Shown here: positions 1 to 11,090 of the stretch, piece after piece | How positions within the stretch are numbered: position 1 is the first letter of the stretch | Layout: each line of letters starts with the position of its first letter | Translations under genes and position numbers: made by a program | NCBI GenBank assembly: GCA_964017125.1 | Contig: CAXHKU010000892.1 | Coordinates: forward strand, 1-64,000 | Direction of reading: 5' to 3' | DNA: 64,000 nt | Source: Flabesymbios commensalis | Taxonomy: Eukaryota; Annelida; Polychaeta; Terebellida; Flabelligeridae | Notes under the pieces: model-generated | Told to the model about the DNA's origin: nothing | What the model saw: only the letters and a program-made list of their open reading frames with translations | The model's database searches: none

Positions 1-149
1 CAGGGAACTTGCCGTAATAGCAGTCGATGTTGCCTGCAAAATTACATGGAAAACGGTTGAGAATTGACGTCTGAATTGACGTCCAAATGAATAACTTTTA
101 AAGTACTTAATCAAACTTCGCCAAATTAATAACGAAGTTGCCGTAATAC

Positions 150-165
150 CAGGCAATGGTGCCTG
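150..165 (+). other. Core hairpin of Y-type monomers (example)
   Basis: The stretch caggca-atgg-tgcctg is a perfect 6-bp inverted repeat with a 4-base loop. It recurs in Y-type cores with an 'ccaggcaatggtgcctgc' centre. The common 'ggcgatgg' variant keeps a 5-bp stem, and the 'gtgtctg' variant weakens it. In X-type cores (after an L tail) the left arm is replaced by 'gcagtcg' or 'gtagtcg' and the stem is lost. Any role as cruciform or protein site is speculative. Confidence 0.7.
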
Positions 166-194
166 CAAAATCACATAGAAAACGGTAGAGAATT

Positions 195-212
195 GACGTC
201 TGAATTGACGTC
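195..212 (+). other. Paired GACGTC palindromes in the monomer core (example)
   Basis: Two GACGTC palindromes lie at 195-200 and 207-212, inside a 12-bp direct repeat ('gaattgacgtct' and a near copy). The TGACG motifs start exactly 12 bp apart. The pair recurs in nearly every S and L core of the window and is absent from T units. TGACGTC is one base short of the palindromic CRE site bound by bZIP proteins of the CREB/ATF type. Binding is inference only; the pair could also fold as a 6-bp stem with a 6-base loop. Confidence 0.75.
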
Positions 213-1514
213 TAAATGAATAACTTTTAAAGTACTTAATCAAACTTTGCCAAATTAATAGCGAAGTTGCCGTAATACCAGGCGATGGTGCCTGCAAAAT
301 TACATGGAAAACGGTTGAGAATTGACGTCTGAATTGACGTCCAAATGAATAACTTTAGAAATACTCAATGAAATTTCACACTAATCTCAATAATAACTTT
401 TGAAGTACTTAATCAAACTTTGTCAAACTTACAGGGAACTTGCCGTAATAGTAGTCGATGTTGCCTGCAAAATTACATAGAAAACGGTTGAGAATTGACG
501 TCTGAATTGACGTCCAAATGAATTCCTTTTTAAATACTCAATCAAATTTCACACTAATCTCATTAATAACTTTTGAAGTACTCAATCAAACTTTGTCAAA
601 CTTACAGGGAACTTGCCGTAATAGTAGTCGATGTTGCCTGCAAAATTACATGGAAAACGGTTGAGAATTGACGTCTGAATTGACGTCCAAATGAATACCT
701 TTTGAAATACTCAATGAAATTTCACACTAATCTCATTAATAACTTTTGAAGTACTTAATCAAACTTTGTCAAACTTACAGGGAACTTGCAGTAATAGAAG
801 TCGATGTTGCCTGCAAAATTACATGGAAAACGGTTGAGAATTGACGTCTGAATTGACGTCTAAATGAATAACTTTTAAAGTACTTAATCAAACATCTCCA
901 AATTAATAGCGAAGTTGCCGTAATACCAGGCGATGGTGCCTGCAAAATTACATGGAAAACGGTTGAGAATTGACGTCTGAATTGACGTCCAAATGAATAA
1001 CTTTTGAAATACCCAATCAAATTTCACACTAATCTCATTAATAACTTTTGAAGTACTTAATAAAACTTTGTCAAACTTACAGGGAACTTGCCGTAATAGC
1101 AGTCGATGTTGCCTGCGAAATTACATGGAAAACGGTTGAGAATTGAAGTCTGAATTGACGTCTAAATGAATAACTTTTAAAGTACTTAATCAAACTTCGC
1201 CAAATTAATAGCGAAGTTGCCGTAATACCAGGCAATGGTGCCTGCAAAACCACATGGAAAACGGTTGAGAATTGACGTCTGAATTGACGTCTAAATGAAT
1301 AACTTTTAAAGTACTTAATCAAACTTCGCCAAATTAATAGCGAAGTTGCCGTAATAGCAGGCGATGGTGCCTGCAAAATTACATAGAAAACGGTTGAGAA
1401 TTGACGTCTGATTTGACGTCCAAATGAATAACTTTTCAAATACTAAATCAAATTTTACACTAATCTCATTAATAACTTTTGAAGTACTTAATCAAACTTT
1501 GTCAAACTTACAGG

Positions 1515-1687
1515 GAACTTGCCGTAATAGCAGTCGATGTTGCCTGCAAAATTACATGGAAAACGGTTGAGAATTGACGTCTGAATTGACGTCCAAATGA
1601 ATAACTTTTGAAATACTCAATCAAATTTCACATTAATCTCATTAATAACTTTTGAAGTATTTAATCAAACTTTGTCAAACTTACAGG
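1515..1687 (+). repeat. Reference long monomer (L, 173 bp)
   Basis: This is a typical long unit. The core is 1515-1599 (85 bp), followed by two 44-bp tail modules at 1600-1643 and 1644-1687. It has the X-type core ('gaacttgccgtaatag', then 'cagtcgatgttgcctgc'), which follows the tail of another L unit. L units occur singly or in runs of up to five here. At 173 bp the unit is not a multiple of three, so it breaks any reading frame running through the S units. Confidence 0.95.
1600..1687 (+). repeat. 44-bp internal duplication inside L monomer
   Basis: The two tail modules of an L unit align without gaps over 44 bp and both begin 'aataacttttgaa'. By eye about 30 of 44 positions match, 26 of them in the first 30 bases. 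The second module is closer to the single tail of the S unit (about 37-38 of 44). The 44-bp difference between L and S is therefore an internal tandem duplication or its loss, not an insertion of foreign DNA. Confidence 0.88.
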
Positions 1688-2464
1688 GAACTTGCCGTAA
1701 TAGTAGTCGATGTTGCCTGCAAAATTACATAGAAAACGGTTGAGAATTGACGTCTGAATTGACGTCCAAATGAATAACTTTTGAAATACTCAATCAAATT
1801 TCAAACTAATCTCATTAATAACTTCAGAAGTACTTAATCAAACTTTGTCAAACTTACAGGGAACTTGCCGTAATAGCAGTCGATGTTGCCTGCAAAATTA
1901 CATGGAAAACGGTTGAGAATTGACGTCTGCATTGACGTCTAAATGAATAACTTTTAAAGTACTTAATCAAACTTCGCCAAATTATTAGCGAAGTTGCCGT
2001 AATACCAGGCAATGATGCCTGCAAAATCACATGGATAACGGTTGAGAATTGACGTCTGAATTGACGTCTAAATGAATAACTTTTAAAGTACTTAATCAAA
2101 CTTTGCCAAATTAATAGCGAAGTTGCCGTAATACCAGGCGATGGTGCCTGCAAAATTACATGGAAAACGGTTGAGAATAGACGTCTGAATTGACGTCCAA
2201 ATGAATAACTTTTGAAATACTCAATGAAATTTCACACTAATCTCATTAATAACTTTTGAAGTACTTAATCAAACTTTGTCAAACTTACAGGGAACTTGCC
2301 GTAATAGCAGTCGATGCTGCCTGCAAAATTACATGGAAAACGGTTGAGAATTGACGTCTGAATTGACGTCCAAATGAATAACTTTTGAAATACTCAATCA
2401 AATTTCACACTAATCTCATTAATAACTTCTGAAGTATTTAATCAAACTTTGTCAAACTTACAGG

Positions 2465-3068
2465 GAACTTGCCGTAATAGTAGTCGATGTTGCCTGCAAA
2501 ATTACATGGAAAACGGTTGAGAATTGACGGCTGAATTGACGTCCAAATGAATAACTTTTAAAGTACTTAATCAAACTTCGCCAAATTAATAACGAAGTTG
2601 CCGTAATACCAGGCAATGGTGCCTGCAAAATCACATAGAAAACGGTAGAGAATTGACGTCTGAATTGACGTCTAAATGAATAACTTTTAAAGTACTTAAT
2701 CAAACTTTGCCAAATTAATAGCGAAGTTGCCGTAATACCAGGCGATGGTGCCTGCAAAATTACATGGAAAACGGTTGAGAATTGACGTCTGAATTGACGT
2801 CCAAATGAATAACTTTAGAAATACTCAATGAAATTTCACACTAATCTCAATAATAACTTTTGAAGTACTTAATCAAACTTTGTCAAACTTACAGGGAACT
2901 TGCCGTAATAGCAGTCGATGCTGCCTGCAAAATTACATGGAAAACGGTTGAGAATTGACGTCTGAATTGACGTCCAAATGAATAACTTTTGAAATACTCA
3001 ATCAAATTTCACACTAATCTCATTAATAACTTTTGAAGTACTTAATCAAACTTTGTCAAACTTACAGG
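2465..3068 (+). repeat. Extra S-S-L-L block (604 bp) between HOR-A copies 1 and 2
   Basis: Four monomers starting at 2465, 2594, 2723 and 2896 sit between copies 1 and 2 and have no counterpart between copies 2 and 3. Their length, 604 bp, equals 2 x 129 + 2 x 173. The last L (2896) carries the 'gatgctgcc' variant of the L at 2292, while the first S (2465) carries the 'gacggctg' variant that also begins the copies at 5529 and 7989. This pattern fits one unequal exchange that repeated an S-S-L-L tetramer without losing monomer register. Confidence 0.88.
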
Positions 3069-5528
3069 GAACTTGCCGTAATAGCAGTCGATGTTGCCTG
3101 CAAAATTACATGGAAAACGGTTGAGAATTGACGTCTGAATTGACGTCCAAATGAATAACTTTTAAAGTACTTAATCAAACTTCGCCAAATTAATAACGAA
3201 GTTGCCGTAATACCAGGCAATGGTGCCTGCAAAATCACATAGAAAACGGTAGAGAATTGACGTCTGAATTGACGTCTAAATGAATAACTTTTAAAGTACT
3301 TAATCAAACTTTGCCAAATTAATAGCGAAGTTGCCGTAATACCAGGCGATGGTGCCTGCAAAATTACATGGAAAACGGTTGAGAATTGACGTCTGAATTG
3401 ACGTCCAAATGAATAACTTTAGAAATACTCAATGAAATTTCACACTAATCTCAATAATAACTTTTGAAGTACTTAATCAAACTTTGTCAAACTTACAGGG
3501 AACTTGCCGTAATAGTAGTCGATGTTGCCTGCAAAATTACATAGAAAACGGTTGAGAATTGACGTCTGAATTGACGTCCAAATGAATTCCTTTTTAAATA
3601 CTCAATCAAATTTCACACTAATCTCATTAATAACTTTTGAAGTACTCAATCAAACTTTGTCAAACTTACAGGGAACTTGCCGTAATAGTAGTCGATGTTG
3701 CCTGCAAAATTACATGGAAAACGGTTGAGAATTGACGTCTGAATTGACGTCCAAATGAATACCTTTTGAAATACTCAATGAAATTTCACACTAATCTCAT
3801 TAATAACTTTTGAAGTACTTAATCAAACTTTGTCAAACTTACAGGGAACTTGCAGTAATAGAAGTCGATGTTGCCTGCAAAATTACATGGAAAACGGTTG
3901 AGAATTGACGTCTGAATTGACGTCTAAATGAATAACTTTTAAAGTACTTAATCAAACATCTCCAAATTAATAGCGAAGTTGCCGTAATACCAGGCGATGG
4001 TGCCTGCAAAATTACATGGAAAACGGTTGAGAATTGACGTCTGAATTGACGTCCAAATGAATAACTTTTGAAATACCCAATCAAATTTCACACTAATCTC
4101 ATTAATAACTTTTGAAGTACTTAATAAAACTTTGTCAAACTTACAGGGAACTTGCCGTAATAGCAGTCGATGTTGCCTGCGAAATTACATGGAAAACGGT
4201 TGAGAATTGAAGTCTGAATTGACGTCTAAATGAATAACTTTTAAAGTACTTAATCAAACTTCGCCAAATTAATAGCGAAGTTGCCGTAATACCAGGCAAT
4301 GGTGCCTGCAAAACCACATGGAAAACGGTTGAGAATTGACGTCTGAATTGACGTCTAAATGAATAACTTTTAAAGTACTTAATCAAACTTCGCCAAATTA
4401 ATAGCGAAGTTGCCGTAATAGCAGGCGATGGTGCCTGCAAAATTACATAGAAAACGGTTGAGAATTGACGTCTGATTTGACGTCCAAATGAATAACTTTT
4501 CAAATACTAAATCAAATTTTACACTAATCTCATTAATAACTTTTGAAGTACTTAATCAAACTTTGTCAAACTTACAGGGAACTTGCCGTAATAGCAGTCG
4601 ATGTTGCCTGCAAAATTACATGGAAAACGGTTGAGAATTGACGTCTGAATTGACGTCCAAATGAATAACTTTTGAAATACTCAATCAAATTTCACATTAA
4701 TCTCATTAATAACTTTTGAAGTATTTAATCAAACTTTGTCAAACTTACAGGGAACTTGCCGTAATAGTAGTCGATGTTGCCTGCAAAATTACATAGAAAA
4801 CGGTTGAGAATTGACGTCTGAATTGACGTCCAAATGAATAACTTTTGAAATACTCAATCAAATTTCAAACTAATCTCATTAATAACTTCAGAAGTACTTA
4901 ATCAAACTTTGTCAAACTTACAGGGAACTTGCCGTAATAGCAGTCGATGTTGCCTGCAAAATTACATGGAAAACGGTTGAGAATTGACGTCTGCATTGAC
5001 GTCTAAATGAATAACTTTTAAAGTACTTAATCAAACTTCGCCAAATTATTAGCGAAGTTGCCGTAATACCAGGCAATGATGCCTGCAAAATCACATGGAT
5101 AACGGTTGAGAATTGACGTCTGAATTGACGTCTAAATGAATAACTTTTAAAGTACTTAATCAAACTTTGCCAAATTAATAGCGAAGTTGCCGTAATACCA
5201 GGCGATGGTGCCTGCAAAATTACATGGAAAACGGTTGAGAATAGACGTCTGAATTGACGTCCAAATGAATAACTTTTGAAATACTCAATGAAATTTCACA
5301 CTAATCTCATTAATAACTTTTGAAGTACTTAATCAAACTTTGTCAAACTTACAGGGAACTTGCCGTAATAGCAGTCGATGCTGCCTGCAAAATTACATGG
5401 AAAACGGTTGAGAATTGACGTCTGAATTGACGTCCAAATGAATAACTTTTGAAATACTCAATCAAATTTCACACTAATCTCATTAATAACTTCTGAAGTA
5501 TTTAATCAAACTTTGTCAAACTTACAGG
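3069..5528 (+). repeat. HOR-A, copy 2 (2,460-bp 16-mer)
   Basis: Same 16-monomer order as copy 1, displaced by 3,064 bp (2460 + 604). It carries the same private variants at matching places: GAATTC at 3584, 'cgaaattac' near 4180, 'gaattgaagtct' near 4205 and 'ctgcattgacg' near 4992. Confidence 0.92.
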
Positions 5529-7988
5529 GAACTTGCCGTAATAGTAGTCGATGTTGCCTGCAAAATTACATAGAAAACGGTTGAGAATTGACGGCTGAAT
5601 TGACGTCCAAATGAATAACTTTTAAAGTACTTAATCAAACTTCGCCAAATTAATAACGAAGTTGCCGTAATACCAGGCAATGGTGCCTGCAAAATCACAT
5701 AGAAAACGGTAGAGAATTGACGTCTGAATTGACGTCTAAATGAATAACTTTTAAAGTACTTAATCAAACTTTGCCAAATTAATAGCGAAGTTGCCGTAAT
5801 ACCAGGCGATGGTGCCTGCAAAATTACATGGAAAACGGTTGAGAATTGACGTCTGAATTGACGTCCAAATGAATAACCTTAGAAATACTCAATGAAATTT
5901 CACACTAATCTCAATAATAACTTTTGAAGTACTTAATCAAACTTTGTCAAACTTACAGGGAACTTGCCGTAATAGTAGTCGATGTTGCCTGCAAAATTAC
6001 ATAGAAAACGGTTGAGAATTGACGTCTGAATTGACGTCCAAATGAATTCCTTTTTAAATACTCAATCAAATTTCACACTAATCTCATTAATAACTTTTGA
6101 AGTACTCAATCAAACTTTGTCAAACTTACAGGGAACTTGCCGTAATAGTAGTCGATGTTGCCTGCAAAATTACATGGAAAACGGTTGAGAATTGACGTCT
6201 GAATTGACGTCCAAATGAATACCTTTTGAAATACTCAATGAAATTTCACACTAATCTCATTAATAACTTTTGAAGTACTTAATCAAACTTTGTCAAACTT
6301 ACAGGGAACTTGCAGTAATAGAAGTCGATGTTGCCTGCAAAATTACATGGAAAACGGTTGAGAATTGACGTCTGAATTGACGTCTAAATGAATAACTTTT
6401 AAAGTACTTAATCAAACATCTCCAAATTAATAGCGAAGTTGCCGTAATACCAGGCGATGGTGCCTGCAAAATTACATGGAAAACGGTTGAGAATTGACGT
6501 CTGAATTGACGTCCAAATGAATAACTTTTGAAATACCCAATCAAATTTCACACTAATCTCATTAATAACTTTTGAAGTACTTAATAAAACTTTGTCAAAC
6601 TTACAGGGAACTTGCCGTAATAGCAGTCGATGTTGCCTGCGAAATTACATGGAAAACGGTTGAGAATTGAAGTCTGAATTGACGTCTAAATGAATAACTT
6701 TTAAAGTACTTAATCAAACTTCGCCAAATTAATAGCGAAGTTGTCGTAATACCAGGCAATGGTGCCTGCAAAACCACATGGAAAACGGTTGAGAATTGAC
6801 GTCTGAATTGACGTCTAAATGAATAACTTTTAAAGTACTTAATCAAACTTCGCCAAATTAATAGCGAAGTTGCCGTAATAGCAGGCGATGGTGCCTGCAA
6901 AATTACATAGAAAACGGTTGAGAATTGACGTCTGATTTGACGTCCAAATGAATAACTTTTCAAATACTAAATCAAATTTTACACTAATCTCATTAATAAC
7001 TTTTGAAGTACTTAATCAAACTTTGTCAAACTTACAGGGAACTTGCCGTAATAGCAGTCGATGTTGCCTGCAAAATTACATGGAAAACGGTTGAGAATTG
7101 ACGTCTGAATTGACGTCCAAATGAATAACTTTTGAAATACTCAATCAAATTTCACATTAATCTCATTAATAACTTTTGAAGTATTTAATCAAACTTTGTC
7201 AAACTTACAGGGAACTTGCCGTAATAGTAGTCGATGTTGCCTGCAAAATTACATAGAAAACGGTTGAGAATTGACGTCTGAATTGACGTCCAAATGAATA
7301 ACTTTTGAAATACTCAATCAAATTTCAAACTAATCTCATTAATAACTTCAGAAGTACTTAATCAAACTTTGTCAAACTTACAGGGAACTTGCCGTAATAG
7401 CAGTCGATGTTGCCTGCAAAATTACATGGAAAACGGTTGAGAATTGACGTCTGCATTGACGTCTAAATGAATAACTTTTAAAGTACTTAATCAAACTTCG
7501 CCAAATTATTAGCGAAGTTGCCGTAATACCAGGCAATGATGCCTGCAAAATCACATGGATAACGGTTGAGAATTGACGTCTGAATTGACGTCTAAATGAA
7601 TAACTTTTAAAGTACTTAATCAAACTTTGCCAAATTAATAGCGAAGTTGCCGTAATACCAGGCGATGGTGCCTGCAAAATTACATGGAAAACGGTTGAGA
7701 ATAGACGTCTGAATTGACGTCCAAATGAATAACTTTTGAAATACTCAATGAAATTTCACACTAATCTCATTAATAACTTTTGAAGTACTTAATCAAACTT
7801 TGTCAAACTTACAGGGAACTTGCCGTAATAGCAGTCGATGCTGCCTGCAAAATTACATGGAAAACGGTTGAGAATTGACGTCTGAATTGACGTCCAAATG
7901 AATAACTTTTGAAATACTCAATCAAATTTCACACTAATCTCATTAATAACTTCTGAAGTATTTAATCAAACTTTGTCAAACTTACAGG
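5529..7988 (+). repeat. HOR-A, copy 3 (2,460-bp 16-mer)
   Basis: Follows copy 2 directly at a 2,460-bp spacing with the same monomer order. A few single-base differences from copy 2 are visible, such as 'aataacctt' near 5875 and 'gttgtcgta' near 6742. The repeat starts again at 7989 but leaves the HOR-A pattern at about 8060, where the expected S monomer continues as an L. Confidence 0.92.
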
Positions 7989-8765
7989 GAACTTGCCGTA
8001 ATAGTAGTCGATGTTGCCTGCAAAATTACATAGAAAACGGTTGAGAATTGACGGCTGAATTAACGTCCAAATTAATAACTTTTGAAATACTTAATGAAAT
8101 TTCACACTAATCTCATTAATAACTTTTGAAGTACTTAATCAAACTTTGTCAAACTTACAGGGAACTTGCCGTAATAACAGTCGATGTTGCCTGCAAAATT
8201 ACATGGAAAACGGTTGAGAATTGACGTCTGAATTGACGTCTAAATGAATAACTTTTAAAGTACCTAATCAAACTTCGCCAAATTAATAACGAAGTTGCCG
8301 TAATACCAGGCAATGGTGCGTGCAAAATCACATGGAAAACGGTTGAGAATTGACGTCTGAATTGACGTCTAAATGAATAACTTTTAAAGTACTTAATCAA
8401 ACTTTGCCAAATTAATAGCGAAGTTGCCGTAATACCAGGCGATGGTGCCTGCAAAATTACATGGAAAACGGTTGAGAATTGACGTCTGAATTGACGTCCA
8501 AATGAATAACTTTTGAAATACTCAATGAAATTTCACACTAATCTCATTAATAACTTTTGAAGTACTTAATCAAACTTTGTCAAACTTACAGGGAACTTGC
8601 CGTAATAGTAGTCGATGTTGCCTGCAAAATTACATAGAAAACGGTTGAGAATTGACGTCTAAATTGACGTCCAAATGAATAACTTTTGAAATACTCAATC
8701 AAATTTCACACTAATCTCATTAATAACTTTTGAAGTACTTAATCAAACTTTGTCAAACTTACAGG

Positions 8766-8937
8766 GAACTTGCCGTAATAGTAGTCGATGTGGCCTGCAA
8801 AATTACATGGAAAACGGTTGAGAATTGACGTCTGAATTGACGTCCAAATGAATAACTTTTGAAATACTCAATGAAATTTCACACTAGTCTAATTAATAAA
8901 TTTGGAGTACTTAATCAAACTTTGTCAAACTTACAGG
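8766..8937 (+). repeat. L' variant monomer (172 bp, example)
   Basis: L' differs from L in the second tail module, where 'aataacttttgaagtac' is replaced by 'aataaatttggagtac', one base shorter. I count 22 such units in the window. The next monomer usually begins 'gaacttgcagtaata' and often reads 'gcaaaaatacatgg', so these variants travel together as a haplotype. L' is frequent from about 8.8 to 27 kb and then reappears at 38040, 39766, 41274, 44770, 48266, 50637 and 62935. Confidence 0.85.
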
Positions 8938-9428
8938 GAACTTGCAGTAATAGCAGTCGGTGTTGCCTGCAAAAATACATGGAAAACGGTTGAGAATTGA
9001 CGTCTGAATTGACGTCTAAATGAATAACTTTTAAAGTACTTAATCAAACTTCGCCAAATTAATAGCGAAGTTGCCGTAATACCAGGCAATGGTGTCTGCA
9101 AAATCACATGGAAAACGGTTGAGAATTGACGTCTGAATTGACGTCTAAATGAATAACTTTTAAAGTACTTAATCAAACATCGCCAAATTATTAGCGAAGT
9201 TGCCGTAATACCAGGCGATGGTGCCTGCAAAATTACATGGAAAACGGTTGAGAATTGACGTCTGAATTGACGTCCAAATGAATAACTTTTGAAATACTCA
9301 ATCAAATTTCACACTAATCTCATTATTAACTTTTGAAGTACTTAATCAAACTTTGTCAAACTTACAGGGAACTTGCCGTAATAGCAGTCGATGTTGCCTG
9401 CAAAATTACATGGAAAACGGTTGAGAAT

Positions 9429-9436
9429 TGACGTCA
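9429..9436 (+). promoter_or_regulatory. Perfect CRE-type palindrome TGACGTCA
   Basis: In this monomer the usual 'gacgtctgaa' reads 'gacgtcagaa', which completes the 8-bp palindrome TGACGTCA, the consensus CREB/ATF site. It looks like a chance single-base change in a satellite copy; no promoter context is visible. Confidence 0.4.
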
Positions 9437-9613
9437 GAATTGACGTCCAAATGAATAACTTTTGAAATACTCAATGAAATTTCACACTAATCTCATTAAT
9501 AACTTTTGAAGTACTTAATCAAACTTTGTCAAACTTACAGGGAACTTGCCGTAATAGCAGTCGATATTGCCTGCAAAATTACATGGAAAACGGTTGAGAA
9601 TTGACGTCTGAAT

Positions 9614-9621
9614 TGACGTCA
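9614..9621 (+). promoter_or_regulatory. Second perfect CRE-type palindrome TGACGTCA
   Basis: Loss of one base after the second GACGTC ('gacgtcaaatg' instead of 'gacgtccaaatg') makes TGACGTCA. It lies one monomer after the site at 9429. There is no sign of a nearby transcription unit. Confidence 0.4.
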
Positions 9622-9713
9622 AATGAATAACTTTTGAAATACTCAATCAAATTTCACACTAATCTCATTATTAACTTTTGAAGTACTTAATCAAACTTTG
9701 TCAAACTTACAGG

Positions 9714-9796
9714 GAACTTGCCGTAATAGCAGTCGATGTTGCCTGCAAAATGAATAACTTTTAAAGTACTTAATCAAACTTTTCCAAATTAATAGC
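9714..9796 (+). repeat. Reference truncated monomer (T, 83 bp)
   Basis: An X-type core start runs directly from 'gcctgcaaaa' into 'tgaataacttttaaagtac', so 46 bp are missing relative to S. The lost stretch contains 'acggttgag' and both GACGTC palindromes. A 4-bp match ('aaat') at both ends of the lost segment suggests a microhomology deletion. T units start at 9714, 11091, 12122, 13154, 14186, 15045, 16206, 17237, 18398, 18956, 19514, 21151, 23262, 24121, 25153, 25885, 26745, 27906 and 28464, and nowhere else in the window. All share the same junction, so they descend from one event. Confidence 0.92.
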
Positions 9797-11090
9797 GAAG
9801 TTGCCGTAATACCAGGCAATGGTGCCTGCAAAATCACATGGAAAACGGTTGAGAATTGACGTCTGAATTGACGTCTAAATGAATAACTTTTAAAGTACTT
9901 AATCAAACTTTGCCAAATTAATAGCGAAGTTGCCGTAATACCAGGCGATGGTGCCTGCAAAATCACATGGAAAACGGTTGAGAATTGACGTCTGAATTGA
10001 CGTCTAAATGAATAACTTTTCAAGTACTTAATCAAACTTTGCCAAATTAATAGCGAAGTTGCCGTAATACCAGGCGATGGTGCCTGCAAAACTACATGGA
10101 AAACGGTTGAGAATTGACGTCTGAATTGACGTCCAAATGAATAACTTTTGAAATACTCAATGAAATTTCACACTAATCTCATTAATAACTTTTGAAGTAC
10201 TTAATCAAACTTTGTCAAACTTACAGGGAACTTGCCGTAATAGTAGTCGATGTTGCCTACAAAATTACATAGAAAACGGTTGAGAATTGACGTCTGAATT
10301 GACGTCCAAATGAATAACTTTTGAAATACTCAATCAAATTTCACACTAATCTCATTAATAACTTTTGAAGTACTTAATCAAACTTTGTCAAACTTACAGG
10401 GAACTTGCCGTAATAGTAGTCGATGTTGCCTGCAAAATTACATGGAAAACGGTTGAGAATTGACGTCTGAATTGACGTCCAAATGAATAACTTTTGAAAT
10501 ACTCAATCAAATTTCACACTAATCTCATTAATAAATTTGGAGTACTTAATCAAACTTTGTCAAACTTACAGGGAACTTGCAGTAATAGCAGTCGATGTTG
10601 CCTGCAAAAATACATGGAAAACGGTTGAGAATTGACGTCTGAATTGACGTCCAAATGAATAACTTTTGAAATACTCAATGAAATTTCACACTAATCTCAT
10701 TAATAAATTTGGAGTACTTAATCAAACTTTGTCAAACTTACAGGGAACTTGCAGTAATAGCAGTCGATGGTGCCTGCAAAATTACATGGAAAACGGTTGA
10801 GAATTGACGTCTGAATTGACGTCCAAATGAATAACTTTTGAAATACTCAATCAAATTTCACACTAATCTCATTATTAACTTTTGAAGTACTTAATCAAAC
10901 TTTGTCAAACTTACAGGGAACTTGCCGTAATAGCAGTCGATGTTGCCTGCAAAATTACATGGAAAACGGTTGAGAATTGACGTCTGAATTGACGTCCAAA
11001 TGAATAACTTTTGAAATACTCAATCAAATTTCACACTAATCTCATTATTAACTTTTGAAGTACTTAATCAAACTTTGTCAAACTTACAGG
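9714..11090 (+). repeat. First T-bearing block, irregular (1,377 bp)
   Basis: Nine monomers: T SS LL L'L' LL. It looks like an expanded or founder-like relative of the 1,032-bp unit that follows. Two consecutive L' units (10401 and 10573) are unusual for the window. Confidence 0.8.

Larger units (their letters stand above)
134..262 (+). repeat. Reference short monomer (S, 129 bp)
   Basis: This is a typical short unit. The core occupies 134-218 (85 bp) and a single AT-rich tail module occupies 219-262 (44 bp, ending 'aattaatagc'). It begins with the Y-type core ('gaagttgccgtaatacc'), which follows another S tail. The core holds a small hairpin and two GACGTC palindromes. S units occur singly or in runs of two to four, separated by L units. 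The length is a multiple of three (43 codons), which explains the long open frames seen across S runs on the minus strand. Confidence 0.95.
5..2464 (+). repeat. HOR-A, copy 1 (2,460-bp 16-mer)
   Basis: Sixteen monomers in the order SSLLL SL SSLLL SSLL, seven S and nine L (7 x 129 + 9 x 173 = 2460). The marker 'gaattccttttt' at 520, giving an EcoRI-type GAATTC site, occurs once per copy and returns at 3584 and 6044. The near copy at 3069-5528 differs by only a few bases where I compared them, so amplification is recent or homogenisation strong. Confidence 0.92.
7989..9713 (+). repeat. Irregular transition from HOR-A to T-containing arrays
   Basis: Eleven monomers: L SS LL L' SS LLL, starting at 7989, 8162, 8291, 8420, 8593, 8766, 8938, 9067, 9196, 9369 and 9542. 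The first is a hybrid: it opens like HOR-A ('gacggctg') and then switches near 8060 to an L tail. The first L' unit of the window (8766) is here. The last L (9542) is 172 bp because one base is missing after its second GACGTC. No gene is present. Confidence 0.85.

Noticed and set aside
176-194. Pol III B-box-like 'ggttgagaatt' as a tRNA or SINE remnant
   Set aside because: It matches only the first part of a B box, there is no A box at the right distance, and no tRNA fold or A-rich tail. It is part of the satellite core.
520-530. GAATTC with following T-run as a functional site
   Set aside because: It is a private variant of one L monomer per HOR-A copy; useful as a marker of the 2,460-bp period but with no sign of function.
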